Below, piece after piece: positions 40,919 through 49,405 of a stretch of 49,405 bases of DNA. The stretch comes from UBA5336 sp964506685 (lineage in GTDB: Bacteria > Pseudomonadota > Alphaproteobacteria > Caulobacterales > Hyphomonadaceae). Position 1 is the first letter of the stretch. Each line of letters opens with the position of its first letter. Under the pieces are notes generated by a model. That model was given only the letters and a program-made list of their open reading frames with translations, ran no database searches and was not told the DNA's origin. The stretch covers positions 1 to 49,405 of the forward strand of contig CAZDMQ010000016.1 in assembly GCA_964506685.1 (NCBI GenBank), written 5' to 3'. The position numbers and the translations under genes were made by a program.

Positions 40919-41814
40919 GAGGCATCCTCGATCATCCAACGCACCAGCTCTTCGAAGGTGATCCCCACACCAGCGGCCTGCTCGGGAACGAGCGAGGTCG
41001 GCGTCATGCCGGGCTGGGTATTGGTTTCGAGGATCACGAGCCGGTCTCTCTTGTCGTCATAGCGGAAGTCCGATCGCGTCACGCCCCGGCAGCCAAGCGC
41101 TGCATGGGCCTCGAGCGCGAGCGCTTCGGCCTTCTTCATCACATGGTCAGGCAGTTCGGCCGGGAAGACATGACGCGATCCGCCTGACGCATACTTTGCA
41201 TCGAAGTCGTAAAACTCCCGTAAAGTGGTAATCTCCGTGACACCAAGCGCGCGATCGCCCATGACGCCGACCGTGAGTTCGCGGCCGGGAATGAATTCCT
41301 CCGCCATCAGGTTGTCACCATAGGTCCAGTCCGCGGCCAGCGTGGCCTGGCTCGGTCCGTTCGCCCCCTCACGCACGATGATGATGCCGAAGCTGGAGCC
41401 TTCGGCCACCGGCTTGATGACGTAGGGTGGCGGCAGCGGATGGGCGGCGGCCGCATCGGCCCGCGTCACCGGCACATCCCGGGCGATGTCCATGCCGGCC
41501 AGGGCGTAGAGCGCCTTGGACAGGCGCTTGTCCATGGCCACGGCCGAGGCGCGGACGCCGGAATGGGTGTAGGGAATGTCCATGACCTCGAAGAGGCCCT
41601 GCACGCAGCCATCCTCGCCCCAGGGTCCGTGCAGGCCATTGAGGATCACGTCCGGCTCTGCATCCGCGATCTGGCGCGCCAGGGTGCGGTCGGCATCGAT
41701 CTCGACCACGTCATACCCCGCCGCGCGCGCCGCCCGCGCCATCTGCGTGCCGGAGCTGATCGACACCTCGCGCTCGGACGACCAGCCGCCATACACCACC
41801 GCCACGCGCTTCAT
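40906..41814 (-). CDS. ddl: D-alanine--D-alanine ligase
   Basis: A 302-residue ATP-grasp enzyme that makes D-Ala-D-Ala for peptidoglycan. Family features are VVYGGWSSEREVSISSG, GLHGPWGEDGCVQGLFE, PYVIKPVAEGSSFGI, RSDFRYD and the late ETNTQPGMTPTSLVPEQA. The start at 41812-41814 (MKRVAVVYGG) has AGGGAG upstream; an ATG nine codons earlier is less likely. It is the first gene of the division cluster here; murB, its usual neighbour, is elsewhere. Confidence 0.96.
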   Translation of the reverse strand: MKRVAVVYGGWSSEREVSISSGTQMARAARAAGYDVVEIDADRTLARQIADAEPDVILNGLHGPWGEDGCVQGLFEVMDIPYTHSGVRASAVAMDKRLSKALYALAGMDIARDVPVTRADAAAAHPLPPPYVIKPVAEGSSFGIIIVREGANGPSQATLAADWTYGDNLMAEEFIPGRELTVGVMGDRALGVTEITTLREFYDFDAKYASGGSRHVFPAELPDHVMKKAEALALEAHAALGCRGVTRSDFRYDDKRDRLVILETNTQPGMTPTSLVPEQAAGVGITFEELVRWMIEDASCPR

Positions 41815-41990
41815 CGCCAACACTCCCTGCCGTCGTTCCATAGGTCGCAAGGAAGGTTCATGAAGGGTGAAAGCGGCGGGGAAAGGGCGCGGCTGCGGCG
41901 GCGTTCCAGCCTGCCCGCGCTCGCGCGCAGGCCTTGCACACGCATCCTGTCTGAACGCAATATCACGCAGCAACAAGACCGGAAACGCCC

Positions 41991-42632
41991 ATGCCCTCGT
42001 CCGACGCCCCGAGCCCGCCCGTCATCGAGACCTATTTCGACTGCTCCAGCCCCTGGACTTATCTCGGCTTCCACAATCTCATCCCGCTGGCCGAACGGCT
42101 CGGTGCCGTGATCGACTGGAAGCCGATCCTCGTCGGCGGGGTGTTCAATTCGGTCAATCCGAGCGTCTATGAGAGCCGCCGCGCACCGGTGAAGGCCAAG
42201 GCACGCTATCATGCCAAGGACCTGCAGGACTGGGCGCGCCTGGCCGGGCTGACCATAAAGATGCCGCCCAGCGTCTTCCCGGTGAACAGCGTGAAGGTGA
42301 TGCGCGCCTGCATTGCCCTGCAGCCCGAGGGCAAGCTGGTCGATTTCGCCCGCGCCGCCTTCGAGGCCTACTGGCACCACGATCAGGACATCTCGCAGGA
42401 TGCGGTGATCGCCGACATCTGCGGCCGCGCCGGCGTCGCACCGGGGCGGGTGTTCGAAGCCATTGGCGATCCGGCCATCAAGGCGCAGCTGCGGGCCAAT
42501 ACCGACGCGCTCATCGCGCGCGGCGGCTTCGGCAGCCCGACCTTCTTCGTGGCCGGCGAGATGTTCTTCGGCAATGACCGGCTGGTGCTGGTCGAGGATG
42601 CGGTGCGCCGCGCCGCCCTGCCGGGCCGGTGA
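41991..42632 (+). CDS. DsbA-fold oxidoreductase, 2-hydroxychromene-2-carboxylate isomerase-like
   Basis: A 213-residue thioredoxin-fold protein of the kappa-GST/HCCA isomerase family. The active-site segment is IETYFDCSSPWTYLG, with a serine where DsbA has its reactive cysteine. The late cis-proline region reads GGFGSPTFFVAGEMFFGNDR. Members use glutathione to isomerise aromatic breakdown products, but no aromatic pathway genes lie nearby, so the substrate is open. It is divergent from ddl. Confidence 0.88.
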   Translation: MPSSDAPSPPVIETYFDCSSPWTYLGFHNLIPLAERLGAVIDWKPILVGGVFNSVNPSVYESRRAPVKAKARYHAKDLQDWARLAGLTIKMPPSVFPVNSVKVMRACIALQPEGKLVDFARAAFEAYWHHDQDISQDAVIADICGRAGVAPGRVFEAIGDPAIKAQLRANTDALIARGGFGSPTFFVAGEMFFGNDRLVLVEDAVRRAALPGR

Positions 42633-42747
42633 CAGCTTGCGTGAGGCGGCATCCGGCGCGGCGCCAGGGGGGCGGATGACGGGCACGCGAGGGGGCAGAT
42701 GAGTTGTCACAGCGCACAGTCCAGCCGGGCAGTCTAATAGACTTGAC

Positions 42748-44658
42748 ATGACCGACACCACCGCACCCCGCCTGGCGGATCCCGACATGCGCCGCGCCGA
42801 TCTCGATCGTGGCTCGGGCTTTGCCGCCGAACTGGAAAAGGACCGGCTGTCCCGGGCGAAGTCGCGCAGCCTCCGGCCGCTGCGCCGGCTGCTGCCCTTC
42901 ATCCTGCGTTATCCCTGGACACTCGCGGCCTTCACCCTCTTCCTCTTTCTCGCCGCCGGGCTGACGCTGGTGCTGCCGGCCGCCTTCCGGCTCGTCATCG
43001 ATTGCGGCTTCGCCGGCGCACCTGACAGCGCCCTGTGCGAAGCCTTCGCCTCGGGCGGCGATCTCGGCCGCTATTTCTGGATCGGCATGGGCGTCGCCGT
43101 CGCCCTCGCCACCGTCAGCGCGCTCAGGTATTATTTCATCTCGAAACTGGGGGAGCGGGTGGTCGCCGACCTCCGGCGCGCGGTCTATGACCATATCCTC
43201 ACCCTGTCGCCCACCTTCTATGCAACCACCCGCACCGGCGAGGTGCTGTCGCGGCTGACCACCGACACCACGCTGATCCAGACCGTGGTCGGCGCGTCTG
43301 TCTCCATGGCCGTGCGGACCCTGGCGACGACGCTCGGCGCGCTGCTGCTGATGGTGGTGGTGAGTTGGAAGCTCGCGCTCATGGTGCTCGCCGTGGGCCC
43401 GGTGATCCTGGTCCCGATCCTGCTCTTCGGGCGGCGGGTGCAGCGGCTCTCCCGCTCCAGCCAGGACAGCCTCGCCGATGCCTCGGCCCGCGCCAGCGAG
43501 ACCCTGCGCGCGATCGAGACGGTGCAGGCCTTCACCCGCGAGAATGCCGAGCGGGCGAGCTTCTCCCGCGCAGTCGAGGCGACCTATGATGTCGCGCTGC
43601 GGCGGATCAGGGTCCGCGCCTGGATGACCGCCACCATCTTCGCCGCCATCCTGGTCAGTCTTATCGGCGTGCTCTGGTTCGGCGCGGTGCAGGTCCAGTC
43701 CGGCGCGCTGACCCCGGGAGCGATGACGCAGTTCGTGATGTATGCCTTTGTCGCGGTGTCGGGCGCCGGGGTGCTGACCGAGACCTATGCCGAGATCATG
43801 CGCGCGGCCGGTGCCACCGAGCGGCTGATGGAATTGCTCGCCGCCCGGCCGGTGATCACCGCGCCCGCCACGCCGGCCACCCTCGCCGCGCCGTTGCGGG
43901 GGGAGCTGCAGCTGGAGCGGGTCAGCTTCGCCTATCCCCTGCGGCCCGAAACCGAGGCGCTGCGCGATGTCTCGCTCGCCATTGCGCCGGGCGAGACGGT
44001 GGCACTGGTCGGCCCTTCGGGCGCCGGCAAGTCGACCGTGTTCCAGCTGCTGCTGCGCTTCTACGACCCGCAATCGGGCCGGATCACGCTGGACGGCCAC
44101 GACATCCGCACCCTCGACCCCGAAGACCTGCGCGCCCGGATCGCCGTCGTGCAGCAGGCTGCGCCGCTGTTCTCGGGCAGTGCGGCCGAAAACATCCGCT
44201 TTGGCCGCCCCGGCGCCACGGAAGCGGACATCCGTGCTGCCGCCCGCGCCGCCAATGCGCACGCCTTCATCGCCGCCCTGCCCGACGGCTATGACACCCC
44301 GCTCGGCGAAAGCGCAACGACCCTGTCGGGCGGCCAGCGCCAGCGCATCGCGATTGCCCGCGCCATCCTGCGAGATGCGCCCATCCTGCTGCTCGACGAG
44401 GCGACCTCGGCGCTCGATTCCGAAAGCGAGCGGGCCATCCAGGACGCCTTCGAGGCGCTGTCGGCGGACCGCACCACGATCGTCATCGCCCACCGCCTCG
44501 CCACCGTCCTGAAGGCTGACCGGATCGTCGTGCTGGAGGACGGCCGGATCATCGACCAGGGCCCCCATGCCGACCTGCTCGCCCGCGGCGGCCTCTACGC
44601 CCGCCTCGTGGAACTGCAGTTCGGCGCGGCCGCCACGGGCACAGGCGCAGGCGCATGA
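42748..44658 (+). CDS. ABC transporter, fused membrane and ATPase domains (MsbA/multidrug type)
   Basis: A 636-residue half-transporter that would act as a homodimer. Six transmembrane helices lie in residues about 55-330. The ATPase has Walker A GPSGAGKST, signature LSGGQRQRIAIARA, Walker B ILLLDEATSALD and the switch histidine in IVIAHRLATV. This pattern is typical of lipid, peptide or drug exporters; the substrate cannot be read from the sequence. A GNAT gene overlaps its stop by 4 nt. Confidence 0.93.
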   Translation: MTDTTAPRLADPDMRRADLDRGSGFAAELEKDRLSRAKSRSLRPLRRLLPFILRYPWTLAAFTLFLFLAAGLTLVLPAAFRLVIDCGFAGAPDSALCEAFASGGDLGRYFWIGMGVAVALATVSALRYYFISKLGERVVADLRRAVYDHILTLSPTFYATTRTGEVLSRLTTDTTLIQTVVGASVSMAVRTLATTLGALLLMVVVSWKLALMVLAVGPVILVPILLFGRRVQRLSRSSQDSLADASARASETLRAIETVQAFTRENAERASFSRAVEATYDVALRRIRVRAWMTATIFAAILVSLIGVLWFGAVQVQSGALTPGAMTQFVMYAFVAVSGAGVLTETYAEIMRAAGATERLMELLAARPVITAPATPATLAAPLRGELQLERVSFAYPLRPETEALRDVSLAIAPGETVALVGPSGAGKSTVFQLLLRFYDPQSGRITLDGHDIRTLDPEDLRARIAVVQQAAPLFSGSAAENIRFGRPGATEADIRAAARAANAHAFIAALPDGYDTPLGESATTLSGGQRQRIAIARAILRDAPILLLDEATSALDSESERAIQDAFEALSADRTTIVIAHRLATVLKADRIVVLEDGRIIDQGPHADLLARGGLYARLVELQFGAAATGTGAGA

Positions 44659-45287
44659 GCGAAACAGGCGGCATCCCTGTCACACGCGTGGCCGTGAGCC
44701 AAGGCCGCGAGGCGGCGATCCGCGAGGCGGTGCGCACCGCGTCGCCACCGGCAAGGGATGGCGCGCAGACGGTGCTTGCCAGCTCGGATATGGCCAGCGA
44801 CCTTCTCGCCTTCCTCTCCGATCCACGCGTGCATGCGCCGATCTACACCCTGCCCCGTCCGCTCACCGAAGCGAGCCTGAGCGCCTTCATCGCCGATCAT
44901 GCGGCCCAGCGCGGCCGCGGCGAGGGCCTGCTCTGGGTCACGCTGTCCGGGGATGGAGTGATCTCGGGCTATTCCGACCTGCAGATCTGGCCGCACTGGG
45001 CCACCGGTGAGCTCGGCGGCGCGCTGCACCCGGATCGCCAGGGGCAGGGTGCCGGGGCGGCCGGTGCCCGCGACACCTTCACCTGGATGTTCGCCGCCCT
45101 CGGCCTCGACCGCCTTTGCGAGACCGCCGCGCCGGACAATGTCCGCACCGCGCGCCTGCTCGACGGGCTCGGTTTTGCCCGCATGGGCGAGGTCATTTCT
45201 ACCCGGCCCGACGGCACGACCCGGCCCTCGCTGGTCTGGGAGATCACGCGCGCCGACTGGGCCGCCCGCCACGGCGGCCTCGACTAA
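44655..45287 (+). CDS. GNAT family N-acetyltransferase
   Basis: A 210-residue acetyltransferase of the RimJ-like type. The acetyl-CoA loop reads HPDRQGQGAGAAGARDTFTW, followed by the typical LDRLCETAAPDNVRTARLLD and LGFARMGE. The acceptor is unknown. Its ATG overlaps the stop of the ABC exporter gene (ATGA), so exporter and enzyme are coupled. This pairing might mean the exporter's cargo, or a toxic compound, is acetylated. Confidence 0.87.
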   Translation: MSETGGIPVTRVAVSQGREAAIREAVRTASPPARDGAQTVLASSDMASDLLAFLSDPRVHAPIYTLPRPLTEASLSAFIADHAAQRGRGEGLLWVTLSGDGVISGYSDLQIWPHWATGELGGALHPDRQGQGAGAAGARDTFTWMFAALGLDRLCETAAPDNVRTARLLDGLGFARMGEVISTRPDGTTRPSLVWEITRADWAARHGGLD

Positions 45288-45317
45288 AGCGGCGCGTTCG
45301 CCAATGAAATCAGCGGG

Positions 45318-45384
45318 CCGCTTCAAGTCCTTGTTTTGAGGCGCTTCCGGACGGCAAACCGGTGTCCACTTCGCCTGGAAGCGC
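45318..45384. repeat. Intergenic palindromic repeat element
   Basis: This lies between two convergent genes. Arms GCGCTTCC (45341-45348) and GGAAGCGC (45377-45384) are perfect complements, with a nested GGAC/GTCC stem enclosing AAACCGG. The stretch with TTGTTTTGAGGCG and CAAACCGGTGTCCACTT resembles a short repeat scattered through alphaproteobacterial intergenic regions. It may act as a bidirectional transcript terminator. Family membership is from memory of the pattern. Confidence 0.55.
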
Positions 45385-45414
45385 TATAAGGACGGACCCT
45401 GCCCGAAGGTGCGC

Positions 45415-45813
45415 TCAGCCCTGGCCGAGGGCGAACCAGAGGCACGCCCCGGCGGTGACCAGCATCACGATCAGGGTGCCGAACGTGCCGATCATGCGGC
45501 CGATGCCGAGCCCCGGAACTCCGCCCATGCCCAGCGCATGCAGCAGCCGCAGCACGACCAGGCTGGCCCCGAGGCTGTGGATCCAGACCGCTGGCGCCCC
45601 GAGCACGGCCAGCGCCAGGATCGCCACCATGGTGATCGGCACGTCTTCGCCGGCATTGGCCTGCATCCGCATCGCCTTCTGCAGCGTCTCATTGCCGCCA
45701 TCGCCGAGCATGACCTGCGACCGCGCCCGCGTGATCCCGCAATTGAGCTTCAGCCCCATGAAAAGGAGCACCATGAGCCCCGCATAAAGCACCGCCGCTT
45801 CCAGTCCCGTCAT
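45415..45813 (-). CDS. MAPEG family membrane protein
   Basis: A 132-residue membrane protein with four hydrophobic helices. The MAPEG signature is visible: KLNCGITRARSQVMLGDGG followed by MRMQANAGEDVPITMVAIL, with the RxQxNxxE-like arrangement that binds glutathione in eukaryotic relatives. Bacterial members are of unknown function. ATG start at 45811-45813. It is convergent with the GNAT gene across the palindromic repeat. Confidence 0.88.
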   Translation of the reverse strand: MTGLEAAVLYAGLMVLLFMGLKLNCGITRARSQVMLGDGGNETLQKAMRMQANAGEDVPITMVAILALAVLGAPAVWIHSLGASLVVLRLLHALGMGGVPGLGIGRMIGTFGTLIVMLVTAGACLWFALGQG

Positions 45814-46000
45814 TTCTGCTTCCTCCAGCCATTCGACACTGTCACGACCGACGTTTCAGCTGCGCGCCAATCGACCAGGCGGCGCGTCAGGGATTGGCTC
45901 CGCCGCCCCTTGCGCACTAGGGTTCCGTTATTCGCGCCCTCATTGAGTTTGCGCGTCGCCCGCTGGCTGGGGGGCGGACCTGACGATGGCCGCAACGGTC

Positions 46001-46828
46001 CTAGGCGGTCTTGATCGCCATGGCCGTATACTTGTCGGCAAGCGCCTGTATTCCGGGGGGTATCTCGATCTTGTGCGGGGAGTAGTTGGGCAGGTAAATG
46101 CTCAGCAGGCTGGGCAACATGGAAAGCGAACTTGCGAGCCCGCCTTGCTTCAGTTTGCCGGTCCCGCTTGCAGTTTTGCCTGTAGGTGCCTCTGCAGGTG
46201 GGCGGGTCTTGAGCATGTAGCGCGAGACCCGGCTTATCCAGCTGGTGAAGTGCCACTGCGCCCAGATGCCGACCGCAAGCCTGTAACCATAACCGCCGCA
46301 CACATGGTCGTAGACGTCGAATGCCACCGTGCGGTGTTCGAGCTCTTCGACAAAGTGCCACTCAATCAACTGCATGAAAGGTGGCAGGTCCTCACCGAAG
46401 CCATCGCTACCCATCATGTGCCTGATGGTATTCATCGTCAGCGCTTCGAAACCCTCGGCATAGGCCAGATTGAAACGCAGTGACTTGGTCCGGGTGAAGC
46501 GATGGTAGTCGTCGGAGAGTTCCTTTTCAAATGATGCCAGTTCGGGGAATCCCGAAAGCCGGACCGTGTCATTGAACTTCTTGTGCATCTGATAGTGCTG
46601 CGCTTCCTGGCGGACGAAACTTCGCAAGCCATCCAGGACAACCGGGTCGGTCACGTGTGGCTCTGCCGCCCGCATGGAGCGTATGAGGTACGGCTCCAGA
46701 TGCGGCAGCAGCAGCGAGCCGGCGATGAAGCGGTATGAGCGCGCATAGTCACCATCGATGAAGACCGGATCTATATCCTCTGCGAACTCGAATGGCATCT
46801 TTCGGACGGTGATCTTGTTCAGAACCAT
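46001..46828 (-). CDS. Predicted metal-dependent hydrolase (PF10118-type)
   Basis: A 275-residue protein. The helical core has spaced Glu/His residues that resemble a ferritin-like di-metal site: FVRQEAQHYQMHKKFND, and IEWHFVEELEHRTVAFDVY. This matches the uncharacterised metal-dependent hydrolase family PF10118. GGAGA lies 8 nt before the ATG at 46826-46828; further upstream ATGs lack support. An AT-rich stretch just upstream (46868-46893) could hold the promoter. The biological role is unknown. Confidence 0.8.
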   Translation of the reverse strand: MVLNKITVRKMPFEFAEDIDPVFIDGDYARSYRFIAGSLLLPHLEPYLIRSMRAAEPHVTDPVVLDGLRSFVRQEAQHYQMHKKFNDTVRLSGFPELASFEKELSDDYHRFTRTKSLRFNLAYAEGFEALTMNTIRHMMGSDGFGEDLPPFMQLIEWHFVEELEHRTVAFDVYDHVCGGYGYRLAVGIWAQWHFTSWISRVSRYMLKTRPPAEAPTGKTASGTGKLKQGGLASSLSMLPSLLSIYLPNYSPHKIEIPPGIQALADKYTAMAIKTA

Positions 46829-46967
46829 GAAGTGTCTCCAAGGGTCATCTTGCTTGCACAAGTGCAGATAGTTCATTATAATAGTATATCAGTTCCGCGT
46901 GGCTGTCACCTCAGGGGGGCCGATCTTCACCCTGCAGCGCCGGCACCGGACCAATGGAGTTCCCGCC

Positions 46968-47735
46968 ATGCGCCTCGCCCTCGCCGCCCGGTTCCTCGCC
47001 CCCCTCGCACTTGCCGGCCTGCCCCTTGCTGCCGGCGCCCATGCCGATGCCGTGACTTATGAGATCGATGGGACGGCCTACGAGGGCTACCTCGCCGAGG
47101 CCACCCGCGAGACCCGTGGCCTTGTCCTCATCATCCATGACTGGGACGGTCTCACCGACTATGAAAGAACGCGCGCGGAAATGCTGGCGGACCAGGGTTA
47201 TGACGCCTTCGCGCTCGACCTCTATGGCAAGGGCAACCGGCCGGAATCCATCGAGGCGCGCAAGGCCGAGACGGGCAAGCTCTACAATGACCGCGAGGCC
47301 ATGCGCGCGCGCATTCTGGCCGGGCTTGCGGCCGCACGCGAGGCTTCGGGCGAGACCGAGGCGGTGGTCATGGGCTATTGTTTTGGCGGGGCAGCGGTGC
47401 TCGAACTGGCCCGCTCGGCGGCCGCTGAGAACGTCACAGGCTATGCCACCTTTCATGGCGGGCTGGCCACGCCCGAGGGCCAGGACTATGCCGCCACCAC
47501 CGCGCCGCTTCTGATCCTGCATGGCGGGGCCGATGCCGGCATCCCGAACAGCCAGGCCGCTGCCCTCGCCGACACACTGGAAGCGGCCGGCGTGCCCTAC
47601 CAGTTGGAGATCTATTCCGGCGCACCCCACGCCTGGACCGTCTTCGGCTCCGACCGCTACCGCCCCCTCGCCGACGCCCAGAGCTGGTCCGCCTTCCTCG
47701 ACTTCACCGCCCGCACCCTCGGCGAAGCAGAGTAA
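46968..47735 (+). CDS. Dienelactone hydrolase family protein, exported
   Basis: A 255-residue alpha/beta hydrolase with an N-terminal signal peptide (LAPLALAGLPLAAGAHADA). The catalytic triad is visible: the nucleophile cysteine in VVMGYCFGGAAV, the aspartate in LHGGADAGIP and the histidine in GAPHAWTVF. Classical dienelactone hydrolases are cytosolic; the signal suggests a periplasmic hydrolase. GGAG lies upstream of the ATG. The substrate is not known. Confidence 0.88.
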   Translation: MRLALAARFLAPLALAGLPLAAGAHADAVTYEIDGTAYEGYLAEATRETRGLVLIIHDWDGLTDYERTRAEMLADQGYDAFALDLYGKGNRPESIEARKAETGKLYNDREAMRARILAGLAAAREASGETEAVVMGYCFGGAAVLELARSAAAENVTGYATFHGGLATPEGQDYAATTAPLLILHGGADAGIPNSQAAALADTLEAAGVPYQLEIYSGAPHAWTVFGSDRYRPLADAQSWSAFLDFTARTLGEAE

Positions 47736-48093
47736 GGCCCGCCGCGCACGAGGCGCGACGAATGACCGGGAGTGGGCCGGAGCGTGTTCTCCTTATTGCG
47801 CATGTTCCTGACGCGAACTGGTGACGACTTCGCTTGAAAACGCCCTGACCGCCCCAGACACGGCTGAGACCGGCACAGCCGTCAAAGCTCGCATCCTTCG
47901 AGACCAGCGGTGCGCCCGCCTCGAGAGCCGTCGCTGCGATGATCCGGTCGAACGGATCGCGATGAGGCCATTCAAGCAGGGCCGCCTGACGCGCAATCTC
48001 AAGGTCAAGCGCGGCGAACTCGAACTTTCCCGCAGCATCAGGGCGCGCCTTCGTTCCCGGGTCGACATCGCGCACATGCATTGTCGCGCCCAT
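47704..48093 (-). pseudogene. Toxin-antitoxin remnant: antitoxin-like start joined to the C-terminal part of a VapC PIN domain
   Basis: The frame starts MGATMHVRDVDPGTKARPDA, like the N-terminus of a ribbon-helix-helix (FitA-type) antitoxin. It passes within a few residues into ALDLEIARQAALLEWPHRDP and then FDRIIAATALEAG and LVSKDASFDG, the C-terminal third of a VapC toxin. The N-terminal toxin half with its first catalytic aspartate is missing. After LSRVW, where PIN proteins usually end, the frame runs on for about 45 unrelated residues and overlaps the end of the dienelactone hydrolase gene. An internal deletion joining vapB and vapC explains this best. No function is expected. Confidence 0.6.
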
Positions 48094-48214
48094 GGGCTGC
48101 TCCTTTCTCCCCAAGAAGGTGCGACGCGGCGCGTCACCATGCAAGCACACTCAAGAGGACCGCTTGCACCGGCGCCCCCTTCCCAAGCCCGTCCCGTTGT
48201 CCTAGTCTCATCAT

Positions 48215-48325
48215 CATCCGAGGGGCGCCGGTAGGCCGGCTGAGATCGCGATCCGAACGCGAGCACCCTTTGAACCTGATCCGGGGAATCTTCCATGCGG
48301 AAGGTGGCCGGCGTAGGAACGGAAA
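48215..48325 (+). promoter_or_regulatory. TPP riboswitch (thi box) upstream of thiC
   Basis: The conserved thiamine-pyrophosphate aptamer blocks occur in order: GAGGGGCGCC near 48220, GGCTGAGATC near 48238, ACCCTTTGAACCTGATC near 48265, and CCGGCGTAGGAA near 48308. The start of thiC is about 40 nt further on. Binding of TPP in this class usually blocks translation or ends transcription of thiC. An extra hairpin (TTCC/GGAA around 48290-48304) sits in the variable arm. Confidence 0.95.
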
Positions 48326-48365
48326 AACCTATCGCGCCCCGGGTCTTCAACCTCTGGAGACCCCC

Positions 48366-49405
48366 ATGAACAAGCCCCTCTCCCCCGCCGACTTCGATGG
48401 TCCGGCCATCACCACCGGCCCGCTGCCGAGCAGCCGCAAGGTCTACTCCCACCCCGCCGCCGCGCCGGATCTCGCCGTGCCGCATCGGCAGATCGACCTG
48501 CACCCCACCGCCAATGAGCCGCCCGTGCCGGTGTATGACACCTCCGGCCCGTATACCGACCCGTCCATCGCCATCGATGTCGATGCCGGCCTGCCGCGCC
48601 TGCGCACCGCATGGATCCTCGCGCGCGGCGGCGTGGAGGACTATGACGGCCGCACGGTCCGCCCCGAAGACAATGGCAGTGTCGGCGAGGCCCATCTCGC
48701 CCGCGAATTCCCCACGCGCCACCGCCCCCTGCGGGCTGTGCGAAGCGCCCCCGCAACGCAATACGAATTCGCCAGGGCCGGCATCATCACGAAAGAGATG
48801 ATCTACGTCGCCGAGCGGGAAAATCTCGGTCGCCAGGCCATGCTCGACCAGGCCGGGGCGAAGCTCGCCGACGGCGAAAGCTTCGGCGCCGAGATCCCGG
48901 CTTTCATCACCCCCGAATTCGTCCGCGACGAGATCGCCCGCGGCCGCGCCATCATCCCCGCCAATATCAACCACCCCGAGGCCGAGCCGATGATCATCGG
49001 CCGCAACTTCCTCGTGAAGATCAATGCCAATATCGGCAATTCCGCCGTCACCTCGTCGGTTGAGGAAGAAGTCGACAAGATGGTCTGGGCCACCCGCTGG
49101 GGCGCCGACACGATCATGGACCTCTCCACGGGCCGCAACATCCACAACACGCGCGAATGGATCCTGCGCAATTCCCCCGTCCCGGTCGGCACCGTGCCGA
49201 TCTACCAGGCGCTGGAGAAGGTGGGCGGGGTCGCCGAGGACCTCACCTGGGAGGTGTTCCGCGACACCCTCATCGAGCAGGCCGAGCAGGGCGTGGACTA
49301 TTTCACCATCCATGCCGGAGTGCGGCTCGCCTATATCCACCTCACCGCGTCCCGCGTGACCGGCATCGTCTCGCGCGGCGGCTCGATCATGGCGAAATGG
49401 ATGCT
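48366..49405 (+). CDS. thiC: Phosphomethylpyrimidine synthase ThiC, partial
   Basis: The frame opens at 48366 (MNKPLSPADFDGPAITTGPL), with GGAG upstream, and stays open to the right edge, giving 346 residues of a protein usually above 550. ThiC-typical parts are PVPVYDTSGPYTDP, TKEMIYVAERENLGR, INHPEAEPMIIGRNFLVKIN, ADTIMDLSTGRNIH and FTIHAGVRLAYI. It is a radical-SAM enzyme that turns aminoimidazole ribotide into the thiamine pyrimidine. The C-terminal Fe-S cysteine motif lies beyond the window. It is controlled by the TPP riboswitch in its leader. Confidence 0.96.
   Translation, partial: MNKPLSPADFDGPAITTGPLPSSRKVYSHPAAAPDLAVPHRQIDLHPTANEPPVPVYDTSGPYTDPSIAIDVDAGLPRLRTAWILARGGVEDYDGRTVRPEDNGSVGEAHLAREFPTRHRPLRAVRSAPATQYEFARAGIITKEMIYVAERENLGRQAMLDQAGAKLADGESFGAEIPAFITPEFVRDEIARGRAIIPANINHPEAEPMIIGRNFLVKINANIGNSAVTSSVEEEVDKMVWATRWGADTIMDLSTGRNIHNTREWILRNSPVPVGTVPIYQALEKVGGVAEDLTWEVFRDTLIEQAEQGVDYFTIHAGVRLAYIHLTASRVTGIVSRGGSIMAKWM

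Noticed and set aside
42511..44568. 685-codon minus-strand frame opposite the ABC exporter
   Set aside because: Shadow frame; the ABC exporter has every expected motif in order.
45810..46361. 183-codon minus-strand frame overlapping the PF10118-type gene
   Set aside because: Mostly overlaps the real gene in another frame and has no protein-like pattern.

Overview
The window is a GC-rich, densely coded stretch of an alphaproteobacterial chromosome. The best match is the Caulobacterales/Maricaulales side of the class; this is inference from gene content and order, not a marker-gene result. Supporting signs are the order ddl-ftsQ-ftsA-ftsZ-lpxC-bamD-recN-ligA, a methionine synthase split into two genes, an ArsR-methyltransferase fusion heading the metF/metH operon, and a branched-chain keto-acid dehydrogenase cluster with its own E3. 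No rRNA, tRNA, CRISPR array, insertion sequence or prophage was recognised.

Layout. 1-5.5 kb: a partial unknown protein, a possible outer-membrane barrel protein, the class Ia ribonucleotide reductase large subunit (nrdA) with a tandem NrdR operator upstream, and a secreted multi-domain protein. 5.5-11 kb: a branched-chain 2-oxo-acid dehydrogenase operon (E1alpha, E1beta, E2, an unknown small ORF, E3) with a candidate operator in its promoter region. 11-13.2 kb: two VOC-fold proteins, a small membrane protein and a poorly coded region with a 12-bp tandem repeat. 12.8-19.9 kb: a minus-strand methionine operon, arsR-methyltransferase, metF, metH N-half, vapB-like, vapC, gamma-glutamylcyclotransferase-like, metH C-half, mostly coupled by 4-nt stop/start overlaps. 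20-21.5 kb: mlaA and mlaC (outer-membrane lipid asymmetry). 21.9-34 kb: murB, polA, a GST-like protein, a lipoprotein, prmA, an aminopeptidase P, ligA and recN. 34-41.8 kb: bamD, an XRE regulator, lpxC, ftsZ, ftsA, ftsQ and ddl (division and envelope). 42-47.7 kb: a DsbA-fold isomerase, an ABC exporter, a GNAT acetyltransferase, a MAPEG protein, a PF10118 protein and a dienelactone hydrolase. 47.7 kb to the end: a toxin-antitoxin remnant, a TPP riboswitch and the start of thiC.

How the parts fit. The met operon remethylates homocysteine: MetF makes methyl-tetrahydrofolate and the two MetH halves pass the methyl group through cobalamin to homocysteine. Its first gene encodes a fused DNA-binding and SAM-methyltransferase protein, a plausible sensor of the cycle. 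Unusually, a VapC-type PIN ribonuclease lies between the two MetH genes. It overlaps its neighbours as if fully integrated, and its antitoxin ORF is only 26 codons long. This is the strongest candidate for something undescribed. A second candidate is a 48-codon ORF with a perfect Shine-Dalgarno, facing away from lpxC in the ftsZ-lpxC gap. All identifications come from reading motifs in the translations; nothing was searched against a database.
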